A DNA stretch of 64,000 nucleotides, from assembly GCA_902728285.1 (NCBI GenBank), contig CACVBU010000567.1, forward strand, positions 1 through 64,000, given 5' to 3'. This document shows, one piece after another, positions 22,501 through 34,500 of this stretch. The notes beneath the pieces are model-generated. The model saw nothing but the letters and a program-made list of their open reading frames with translations, was not told the origin of the DNA and did no database searches. The stretch is from Clytia hemisphaerica (Eukaryota > Cnidaria > Hydrozoa > Leptothecata > Clytiidae). The translations under genes and the position numbers were made by a program. Position 1 is the stretch's first letter; every line of letters begins with the position of its first letter.

Positions 22501-25500
22501 AACCCACAAGTAAGTAAAGTTTGATTTTATTTCGGATTTAGAGAAAATCGCTATCTGTATAAAATTTGCGGTTGAGCTGCTCTGACTTGAAATTTCACGA
22601 GGACTTATTATCGCGGATGGAACAATATAGGAGATAACATGTTCACGGTTTTGTGCCTTTTGACTGCCAAATTATGCATGTGGCACCCCCAGCCCCCAGC
22701 GGCAGTTTTTAGAGGGTGCCAAAGAGGAAAGCGTGCCAAAAGGCGCCTAAAAACACTAATTTTGCCGCTCATTTCCCTTTTTTACCTCGCAGATTTTAGC
22801 TTAAGAGGAAGAATTGTCTAACATTTTCGCGCTCGCTTCGCTCGCGTCCTTTTGACACTAAATCTTTGAAGTAACAAGGCGCCAAATTACCAATTTTCTC
22901 ATTTTGCCTCCCTGTTGATGGAGCCACCAGCGCTTCTTTTATGCCAGCAAACATTTTGAAAGTAATAGTACTTAGTTTTGGTATTCTATAGTATTTTTTT
23001 AATTCCTAATCGACGTTTTTTTTCCTTTTTACTTCCCAGGATTGAGGGTTTGGCACATGCACCAGACGCCAACATGTTTGACATCTATGTTGAATCCATC
23101 AAGAATAAATGGGACGATATTGAGTTGCCTCATGTTCCAAAAAATCAATCACCCAAGTTTCACGAGTGGTTCACCAAAAATGTTGTGCCTTATATGAGGT
23201 CGCACATGTTGACTAACATCCGACAACGCAATGGCATCTCTGAAGATTTCTCCACAAACCAGAGTGAATCCCTTAACGCTAAAATTCGCCGGAAAACAAA
23301 GTATCAAGCACACGAGCTTCCAAAATTTCTCAACCTCATGCAGGAAGTATATGACACCCAATTGGAAGAAAACAGGTCAGCGTTTCACGGAGAAGGAGAT
23401 TTCAAAATATCCGAACTGTTTCCTAAATTCCAGATAGGAGACTCCTATTACAATCTTCCTGATGATGAGAGAATCACAGTTGAAAAAGCTTTCTATGAAT
23501 CTACCGTTTCTGATCAAGATGAAACACCCGACGAAGGTATCCCTGGAATCGATTGCACCTATTCGAAAAACATAATCGCAAAAGCAGAACGAATCATTGC
23601 AGCTGGTGGTGTCGTACCGTTTGCGGAAAGCGGAACATATCACGTAATAAACACCGATAGTTCGCGCCCCCATTATGTCAAACAAAAAAAAGATGGATCA
23701 TTCACATGTGACGACCGGGACCTACGCGCCGGTTGTGTGGGATTCAACGGAAGCGGTGTTTGTTCCCATACATACGCAGTCGCAAAGGTATCAGGCCAAT
23801 TAGATCGGTTTATGGCTTTTCTTAGAGCTAGTAACACATCTGCAAATTTGACCAACATAAGTAAATTTAATGTCAGCTCTGGTGCGGGTAAAAAGTCAGG
23901 GACAACCCGAAAAAGGTATATCCGAAAAGTCGAATCATCTACACCAGTTGGGGAAGTTGTAAAGCAAACTACATCCGATCATAAGCCGTATCGTTTGGTG
24001 TACTTAAAGGACCATCCTAAAGTCCGTAGTTGCGGTGGCTGCCCAGTTCCGATCGCTCGACCGAGTTCCAAAGAAGTTTTCCCCCCTCCTGATGACATTG
24101 CTATTACTCACATGGAGATAGCAACTTGGCGAGATAAGAACACCGGGCTCCTGAGAAAATCAAACAAGGCGAGCGCAAGATATTACCACCTGAGCCCTGT
24201 TTGCATAAGAAAGGGAAATAGCGGAGCAAACAAGGACTTCTCATTCGAACAGTTGGATTCCACCACCATCCAACTTTTAACAGAGCATAAGAACCTTATT
24301 AAAAAAAACTTTGGAGTGGATGTTTAGGTCTTGCTCAGTTCGTTGTTCATTCATTCATTCATGTTCGTATTGACTTTGTTTCATGTTATTTTCTTCATAT
24401 ATAGTTGACGCACTCTAATTCGATCTTCAAGGGGAATTGGATTCTCATCGAATGAGGGGAAACTCCCGAATAATAGAGCGTCGTACATGAGAGTTTCTTG
24501 TTGACTGTGACTTTCAATTTTATCGAATAAGGGAGCGCACCGAATAGTAGAACGTCGAATTAGAGAGCGTCGAATTAGAGAGCGTCAACTGTATAAGTTC
24601 GTTCATCCTCCTTTGGATAATCGCTAACAATATTTGTCAAATTACAGCGTTTGTTTAATAAATCACATTTTAATATTTGATTTACTATGGTTTGGATAAA
24701 CGACAATCATTTGTTTACACGCTTTGAGAATCGACTGCACCGTAATTCCACAAATTTGATTGACATCGTGGATTTTGCATTCTGAGATGGGTCATTTTTC
24801 ATTCTATATTTTACCATCAAGGTGTTAACGAGACTAATTTGTAAAACTAGTTATCTTTTAAGTCGGATATTAGAGTTATGTCTTAGAATTTCTTCATTTC
24901 CCAGTCATTTTCTAATCAGCGCCGCATTAGGAAGTGCGGCGCTTATTGGAGGGCGGCGCTCATTAGAGGGCGGTGGTCTTAAAATTTTTGAGGTTTTCGG
25001 TGCGGCGCTCTTTAGAGGGCGGCGCTCATCAGAGGGCGGCGCTAGATAGAGGAAATACGGTATCTAAAAGAAATCGAACGGACTGAGTCATTTCTGTCGT
25101 CCTATCGACAGTTCGTTAAATTAGTATTTTTTTAGTCTTGCTGCTAAATGTGTTTACGGCAATCGTGTAATTTAAGCTACATTCTTTATAGTTTGAACAA
25201 AATTCACGTTCTTGTCTTATCTTTTAATCTGCAATAGTTTCAAATGGAGTTATCTAACCGTAAATTTTTAATTTCGCCAGCAAATTTGTCATTGAAAATT
25301 GCTTAAAAACGTCAAGGCTTTAAAAGAGTTTGGTTAGTGTTTGAGATGTTTTTTATTTTTCATACTTTTATTAGCAGTTTTTTTAAAGTAGGAATTTTTA
25401 AAGCAGAGTCATTTTTAAAAACGAAAACTTATACATATTTTAGAACATTGTAGAAAATTGTCTTTTTCGTTTCCCTTTAGTGGCGCCTTTCCTTAGATCT

Positions 25501-28500
25501 GCTGAAATCTAGTTATCGGGTTATCTTGCGCCTAGCAATCCCCTTACTCACCACGGAGCAACCAATCTCGTAAATTTTCCTCTACACTTTTGTGCTTAAT
25601 TGTAGGGGGGGGTCACTTTGCATTTTTTGGGAAAAAAATCACCCCAATTTCACTTTATAATAACCCCCCTACTTTATGAATTTTTCCCAAAAAAGTCTGA
25701 AAAAGTGCCAAAACCTACATTTTCCTAGGGGTTTTTGGGAAAATCACCCCAATATCATTTTATAACGACCCCCCCCCATTTTATGGATTTTTCCCGGAAT
25801 ACCCACCTCCCCGCTTATTCCACCCCCTACAATTAAGCACAAAAGAGTACTCATCTTTCTTTGCGACGGGTTGGAAGAACATCTAACTCACTCTTACTTA
25901 GATAATCGTTGATGACTTTCAAGTGAAATTCTTTTCTTTCAACCATCGAAAACAATTCGTCGCATCAAAATAAGAAAGCCTTAAGTCCATTTTTGTAGTT
26001 TTGAGAAAATCAAGTTTAAAGGTTTGAAATGGCTGCCATTTTTGACCATGTTGGGCTAGCTAGCTGCTTTTTTGATATGAATATAAATGAAGAAAGATCT
26101 TTCAAGTTCTAAAGTATCAACATTGTCACTTATACCATTGCGGAGATATGAATGCTTCTTCATAGCATGTTTTTCGAGAATGGACTTAAACCTTTTTTTT
26201 CTATGTAAATTTCCTTGATTAAAACTGAAAATTTGAAAAATTTCCAGTGAAAAAGTGTCTTAACTCCAAAATGGACTTAAGACTTTCTTGCTTTAAACTT
26301 TCTTAACTTTTTTGAACTCTTTAACTAAAACCTTAATCTAAAAGGTCCTAAAGTCCAACTAAAATGACAATGGACTTAAGACTTTCTTAACTTGAGAAAA
26401 TTTCAAAAATAAAAATTCTTATTTTTCAAAAAACTTAAAATTAGGCCACTTTAGGTTGGTTTTTGATGGATTTAAGCCAAAAATTCGATAAAAAATGGGG
26501 TGTAAAGCATCGGTATGGTCATAACTCAATTTTTGAAAAAATGGACTTAAGGCTTTCTTATTTTGATGCGACGAATTGAGATGGGGTGTTTGTAATAAAG
26601 ACATAATCAAAAGCCACCGAACTAATGGCCTTTTGAGAGTTTCTGTTTCCTTTTTAAGTATTTCAGCGTTAAGTCCCTTTTTCCAAGAATTGGTCTTGAA
26701 AATACTATAGTGTATGGCTTGTTTTGCTCAACTTTGCAACCGTGCCAAAGCTAAAATAACCGGAAAATTCGGGGTCTTTGTATCTTTGGTGCGTTCAAAA
26801 TTTGAGTAATTTTAGGTAAAGTTCTGTCTTCTATACGGATTTTGCTTCACACTATTCCCTAGTAACTAACTATTCCCAGGTTCAGAAATTGAAATTTGCC
26901 CCCGCCACATTGCGCTGTTTGGATTATTAAAATCCGCATAATTACTGTAATTAGCATAATTTATGCGCATCGCGAATCGCGAATCGTTGGATCGTGCATC
27001 GTAAAGTACACAAACCCTTAAAATTGTTCACTTTTTCTAGAGGCTCAGCAGCTGATATTGAAAGCAAGGACTTGTTCTTTGTGGAAAAAGAAGTTAAAAA
27101 CCTCGGTAAGTTGGTTTATACAGAGCTCTTGTAGTCAGAATACTGGGGTCATTGTAGTCAGAATGAGTATAAAGAGTCTGGTTGACCAAGTAACGGTTTG
27201 TAGCTTCATAACATAATTGATATTGATATGCGTGGATTCAAGTTGAGAACAAATAAATATAATGAAATTTGACAAAGTATGAAAAATCACTGTACTTGCA
27301 TTAAGCTTGACTTGATCAAGGTCAGATGCCAACTGATTGCAATGAGTGATAGATTTTTATGAGTTATTTTTTTCTGAGAGGCCTTTGCAATTATTCTATT
27401 GAAACTTTAGTGCAATCTATTTGTTGGTGAAAATAATAATCTATTTCCCTGACCAAATGCTTTGATTAATGCAGATTTTTTTTTTGACAGCTCCCCCAAA
27501 AAAGTCCAAGCACACTTCTGAAGATGAAGAACATGACGAGGAAGTATATGTACCAAAGAAACAACAGTTCATGGAACAATTATACCGGGAGAAAGAAAAA
27601 GAATTGAAACGGAAGAAAGCTGAGAAAAGTAAAAAGGCAGTCAATGTCTGGGGTCAAGGTAAAAAAATAATTAGTAATATCGTTTCAATTACAAGTTTTT
27701 ATTGACCTTGCCGTAAGAAGGCCATACTTCAATTCAAGGGTCAAGGTAAAAAAGAAAATTTGTAATACCGTTTCAATTACAAGTTTTTATTGACCTTGCC
27801 GTAAGAAGTATGGCCCTCATTCTCTTGGCAAAGAATAGAAATATATATGATTTTATTTCATTGCGGGAGGGAAGCTCTGGAGAATTGGTTGCAAATGAAG
27901 GTACCAACTATATGAAATTTTTATTTTGTATAAAATATATATATTTTCTGAATTATTCAGAGGTGTTGACAGTGAAAGACGCTTATCTGGATTCGACTGT
28001 AAAGAAAGCAAAAGTGGTAAGACTTTTACCATTATTTTATTCAGTTGTACTTCAATGCCCAAATTGCTCATTAAATAGAGAAGATTTTACAGCGCTGTTG
28101 GGCGTTGTTTTTCTTTATATATAATAAACTAAGCATAATTCCAGTTCAGAACTGTTTTTTACTATCGAATGTTACTACGACAGAGAATTTTAGAGTTTTA
28201 GATTCACGTAACAGTTACTTTGAAATATAACACAAGTAAGCACTGACTAACTAGCATTGTCAACTGAAAACTTGGACTCATGTCAACATTTTGTTTGATA
28301 CAATGCTATATTTTTCTCTTCTTCAGAAACCAAATACAGTTGGAAGAGGGAAATTGGAAGGAGTTGGTGCTGTCTTACAACCTCTTCCTGGCTCGTCGTA
28401 TAATCCTGATTTTGACTCACATCAGGTTAGTTCTCAACTTCAGTTGAGCTACAATCTGACAATGTGTCTGTCTGTCTGTCTGTCTGTCTGTCACAAAAAC

Positions 28501-31500
28501 TTTAGGGCAGCCTGGAGACTTTAAAAATGGTTGGACTTGGCTGAAATTTGGCACACTTGTTCCTTGGGTGAATATCTGGGGGTGTTTTTTTCATTTTTTG
28601 AAAATTTTGATTTTTGGGGGCTGGGGACGAGTTTTTCACCAAAACGAGGCTGGCAGCTTGGAGACTTTAAAAACGGTCCGATTTGGCTGAAATTTGGCAC
28701 ACTTGTTCCTTGGGTGAATATCTGGGGGTGTTTTTTTCATTTTTTGAAAATTTTGATTTTTGGGGGCTGGGGACGAGTTTTTCAACAAAACGAGGCTGGC
28801 AGCTTGGAGACTTTAAAAACGGTCCGATTTGGCTGAAATTTGGCACACTTGTTCCTTGGGTGAATATCTGGGGGTGTTTTTTTCATTTTTTGAAAATATT
28901 GATTTTTGGGGCCTGGGAAAACGAGGCTAAAACTTTGGGGCAGCCTGGAGACTTCAAAAATTGTTTGATTTGGCTGAACTTTTGCACACTTGTTCCTTGG
29001 GTGAATATCTGGTCTACAATTGGGCCTATGAATAATTTGAAGCCACTGAATTTGGCGTTGCGCACGTTCGACTATTTTCATTCAATAAATCAAATAAATC
29101 TGCTTGCATTTTTTTGTTGAAACTTTTCGAGGAAATTAGCAAAGACTACCCATTTTCAGGGCTGAAAGGTTTTGTTTTTAAATAAGAGTGATCCTGTTTA
29201 CTGACTCATCAATTTTAATTATTAGAATTGACACGAATGTGGAACAAGATTGGTCAGAAAGAGGGAATGAAAAACATTTTTTTGCTTATATCAGCATAAT
29301 ATAACAATAGACAGACACTATATAAAACATATGTTTGATATGAAACGGGAATATTTATTTGAAAATAAAAACTTTAATATAACGGACATTATCCAGCTTA
29401 AATTGCTGCTTGTCCAGCCCAAAAATCAGAATTTTTCAAGCTTTAGCTTAGGATCAGAAATTTTGTACAACCCTGAAATCATTGAAATTTCGAGCCATGC
29501 ATTTCTCCCTCAAGAAGTTAAGAATAAATCAAATAAACAAAGTTATTGACATTTAAATACCCTGAAATGCATTGTTTTGTGACCCCTCTGTTCATCTCAC
29601 CTGTACTTTCACTGTAAGATGGAAAAAAAGTTTTTCATGCCAGGCTGTAAGTATGTGAACTTTGATGCCTCAGGCAAAATTATTGAAATATCTTGAGCAT
29701 TTTCACTTAAGCGAGTTTAACTTGATTAACCAGGTAGGTCCATAAAAGTATCACTTTTTTTCTGCAGGATCTTTTGGGTAAGGCACACACCGAAGAAGAA
29801 GAGAAATTGAAAGCAGCTGTCAAACTTAACATGCAAGTCAAAATGGTGTCAGTACAACAGCTGAAAAAACAGGTAAAATACTGGAAAACACTTTTTTAAG
29901 AATTAATTTTAGGCCAACTTTTTGTTGCCTCGACAGTCCTTGGTAGCCCCCTTGGTAACATTCCGGGTGCGCCACAAAAAAGTTTCTCTCTTTGAAACTA
30001 ATTTTCTCGAAATCTGAAAATTTTAAAAGAACCATTCCTATTTCATTGGAAAGAAGAAAGATAGACTTAAATTTTGATGGGTCATTTATTAAATTCGATA
30101 AATGAGATCAAAAGTCATGCTCGATTGAATAAAAATATTACTTTCAGAAAGGGCTCGAAAACGTTAAAAATCGACCTATCAAATTTTTACTTTAAATTTG
30201 GCAATCGCAATAGCCTTTACATGATTAAGAGCATTTTTCATTAACTAAACACATAAATTTTGAAACTGAAGGGTCGAAAGGGTTTTAAATCCTCGTCAAA
30301 ATTAATTTAATTTAGTCTTACCGAAATTTTCCTCAGATTTTTGGTTCTAGACTGCATTAAGTCTATGTAAGGCTGGATCTACCTCGAAACCCATATTTGA
30401 TGTATTTTTATGAATTCTACCAGATTTTTTGGCCTTTTTCGTCGACGAATTTTCTTCCTTTCATTGGAATTCAACCCTCCTTTAAATAAGAAAAAGTCAT
30501 TTAGACAGCTAATTATCATTTTTAATGACGGAAACGAAAATACTGATATATCATGTAATTATGCTTCTGAATAATTTGATAGGTCGATTTTTTAAACGTC
30601 TTTGAGCACTTTCCGAAAGTAACTTTTTTACTCAATTGAGCATAACTTTTAATCTAATGAATCAAATTCAATAAATGACCCATCAAAATTTAAGTCTATC
30701 TTCCTTCTTTCCAATGAAATAGGAATGGGTCTTTTAAAATTTTTAGATTTCGAGAAAATCACTTTTAAAGAGAGAAACTTTTTTGTGGCGCACCCGGTAC
30801 ATCATTCTAATTAGCAATTTCTTGACCTAATGATTCAATTATCAACGAGATATAGCCTTGTGCAGGCAAGGGAAAAGTGCTTTAAGATCTTAGCCGCATT
30901 TCGGACGACGGGTTGAATCTAACGCTTTCTTTGTTTTAGCGTTGAACACTTTTTTAGAACACTGGTGATAAATATTTCTTTCAAACTAGCATTTGTATGG
31001 AAACTGCATGGGAGATTCAATGTCGCGCAGATACAAAACATTAAATTTTAAATATTTCTATTTTAAAGACAACTTTTGAGTATTGGTATCTTTTAAAAGA
31101 TACCTTATTGGTAAAAATACGTCTGAAAAAAGTGATTTGAAAATCTGTTGGTGACAAAATGTTTTATCAACAAACCTTACAAGCCGACGAATTTTGTTTG
31201 TAGACGATTACTTTTCACCGACAATTTTTTACCGATAAGATATTTTCCAAGCTGTTTTCCTTTTAACCTTAGGGTGACATTTGGCTAAAAGAGATGTCTG
31301 AAGGGCTGAACAAGAAGAAAGGAGGAAGCGATGATGACTCAAGTGACGAAGAAGAGGATGAAACGAATGGTTTGAATACCAAACGAAAGAAAGAACGAAA
31401 AACTGGACAACAAAGACGTCGAACCAAATTGAGAAGAACTCAGGTATGCACTTGAGTAGAATGGAATTGCTTTTCTTCTACGCCAAGAAACCAAGAAACG

Positions 31501-34500
31501 GTTTTTGGTGAGGTGCTCGCTAAGTGAAACGCGGCAAGTGAAGAGATTTGGAAAGTTCAATTTGAGGTGAACTAAGGTGCATACATACAGGTATTTGTTG
31601 ATTTGTTGGCAACGGGAAATTGATGTGGCTATAGATATGCTTGACAGTGCTTAAGTTTATACTTGAGTACGGAGATGTACTGTCGAGTGCGGGATATCGC
31701 AAAAACGTCTACCACCAATTTTCAAATTAAAAAGGGATGACAAACGCGGCCGGTGTTATTCGGGTGTTTCTGTATAAAAGATTACGTCATAAATATCACA
31801 AATTGCTAAGGTACATGTTATGTTAACTCTTTTATAGGAAAAAGAAAGATTTGAAGCAAAACAATTAAACCAGAGGCTACATGATGTTTTTAGGTATGAT
31901 CGTTTTTTCCTATTGTTGAATTCTTATAGGCCATTTCACACTCGAAATGGATCATGGGTAATCAGGACTGTTGCGTCTCAATAACGGGTTTCTGTTGGCT
32001 AGACGCAAAAATCTTCACAATCTTTCAAAACTTTGGACCAATAGTAAGTCGTCATTAGCGTTCTGTGGTCCTGATTACCATTTACGCTTTGCGACTGGGA
32101 TAAGGCCTATTAGAGTTTGATACAGCACCTGACCCCGAGAATGTAGTAAACCCCGAGAATGTAGGTTTCTCAATTTTTAGCATGGTAGCCCTAACGATAG
32201 TGCAACTTCATAAAAAGTTGTTTCAGAGCTTACTGTTACATATTACTGATTATTTCTAGACATAAAATTTTAACTTGAATTGATTTTTTCAGGCGAAAAT
32301 CTGAATCGAAGTTGATTGGATACTACTCGAATTGAGACATTTTTTAAAATAAATCCCCTCTAAATCGAAATCTATTGGAATTAAGTTATGATGATAGGGT
32401 ATTTTCTTATTCCTAATGAACTAAGGAAATGTGGAAAATAGTCCATTTCAATATTTATTGTTCTAAGTTAGATATTTTAACGAAAATGTTTGACCTACCT
32501 TTTGGGGTTAGTTGACCTACAATTTGGGAGCCTTCATAACCCGACATAAAAAGTCTGTCAAATTATATAAAACTTTTTTGTTGTACTTTCATAACATGAA
32601 GGTATTATCTGACAGATGATTAATGTTGGCATTTTAAGCTTTTACAACGTGTCCCAGACCCGCTGGGACCCCAGCCCAATCAGAAAATTTGCCTAAGTTT
32701 GGAACAATAGAATTTCTATCCCCATTGGGAATTTAGTAGAAATTTTTTGACCCGATGTGGGAAAAGTTCCACCGGGGCTGTGAGGCAGGGGTGTTGTTAC
32801 ATTATTCACATACTTTAACACAGAATCTTCAACCTACAAAATAAAAACAAATTTCTTGTCTCTTCTTTTCGTCCTTTCTTTTACTTTTCATCATTTGTAG
32901 CACGATAAAATTAATATCTTGTTAATTTTTTGTCATAGTATATTTCTAAAGTATGAATTTCACTTAGAGAACAAAAATTTCCGATGAATACAGAAATTTC
33001 GCTCTCAGTAACCGAATCTTTTCACCTACATTCTGGGGGTTAAAAAGCGAAAAAATCCAATTTTCAGAATAACAAAAGCTCTTTAGAATATTGTTTTGGC
33101 ATAAAATATTTCTAAGATTTCCTGTTATAATTAATTCAATCGAAAAAATATCAACATTTTACTATTACTAGATTTAAAGCCATAAAACCAAACCTACATT
33201 CTGGGGGCTATAACAAAAATGGGAGTCAACTTCGAGGACCAAAAAAAATAGCCTATCTATCAAAAGTAATGAAACTAACCCCTGGGAAAGGATTTTGGGA
33301 GCTCAAAATTTCGTTTAAAACATTATTTTTTTAAATGCAAATCTACATCTCTCAGGTCTGATTCAAATTTCACCTACATTCTTGGGGTCAGGTGCTGTAA
33401 ACATAATAAGGAGCCAAGCCTCTATCTGCATTACTTAGCAGATCTTGATTATTATAGGAAGATTCGCATGACGATTTGCCCAGTTTCAATTACATTTGCG
33501 ATGAATATCAGACATAGTGAGCTTTTGAGCGCGTTGATTGCATACTACGTCATCTAAACGTTGTATTAGAATCCAGTCGCGCTCGTTTCCAGGCAATATG
33601 TACCAACTTATCAACCCTGGTGAAGAAATTAGAATGATATAGTAACGTCTTTAGTTGAGCCGTTCTAATACAAAAAGATATTTTACCAACCACAGATGAA
33701 ATGTATCTCATACTGTATAAAAACTCTGGCTAGAATGAGCTTGGTTTGTTTTAGAGGGAGTCTAAAAACGTGAAAAAATTTTCGCTGTAAATTTATTACC
33801 AGCCCCCTAAAAAGCCGACATCGCTACTAAGGGCTGATAGGCTTATAGGCAATGCGCTTTTGAATGAATCAGCTGAACTGTGAAGTGATTTTATCAAATT
33901 CATAGCAACTATTTAAAAAGGGCTTTTATAAAAGAAATTCAAGTAATGCACTCTAGAAAATTGATGTATTGGATTCTAAGGTTTGGTCCCCTACTATACA
34001 CGTACTTATTTTTTGTCCACATGAAACAAGACATTTTGTTTTTCATCCCCAGGCTGCGGACGATGAACAAAGAGATCCGACAAGCGGAAGAACAGCACGC
34101 GTTGCGTATACAAGAGAAAGTCAAACAACAGGAAGAGATTGAAAAGACACGCACCAAACGATTGAGCAAATACAAGTTCCAAGAAGATGGAACCACTTAC
34201 CAGCTGAGTGAAGATCTGACCGGCTCTCTGCGTGAGCTTAGGGTATGTTTGTAGGTTCAATGCGCTCTTCTTGAAAAAGATGAGTGTGATTATTTGCTTG
34301 CATTGCGTGCCCTTGTGGGTCTCGTGGGTTGCGTGGCTCGTGCCCTCGTGGGTTACGTGGGTCTCGTGCCTTCGTGCCCTCGTGGGTTACGTTGGTCTCG
34401 TGCCTTCGTGGGTCCAGAAAAAAATTACGTGGGTATCTCGTGGGTCCAGAAAAAAATTACGTGGGTATCTCGTGGGTCCAAAAAAAAATTACGTGGGTAT

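Larger units (their letters stand above)
10947..27017 (+). mobile_element. Complete 16.1-kb autonomous MULE DNA transposon
   Basis: The ends are 64-bp terminal inverted repeats (10,947-11,010 and 26,954-27,017), identical apart from one base (GGGTTAGTG on the left, GGGTTTGTG when the right end is reversed). They are flanked by a perfect 9-bp target duplication TTAAAATTG at 10,938-10,946 and 27,018-27,026. TIRs of this size with 9-bp duplications are the hallmark of Mutator-like elements, and the only complete internal gene encodes a MULE-type transposase with its start codon 241 bp inside the left end. The element lies in NOP53 intron 1 in the same orientation as the host gene. Much of its length is secondary: at least eight smaller inverted-repeat elements are nested in its introns and 3' flank. 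Confidence 0.93.

Noticed and set aside
10509-24327. Possibility that NOP53 exon 1 and the transposase exons form one fusion gene
   Set aside because: The transposase has its own start codon 241 bp inside the TIR and phase-0 first donor, while NOP53 exon 1 ends in phase 2 and matches exon 2 at 27,041 in both phase and family sequence. Occasional chimeric splicing is still possible.
28531-29120. Repetitive 101- and 145-codon frames
   Set aside because: Reading of the 146-bp tandem repeat in NOP53 intron 6; no splice linkage to coding exons.
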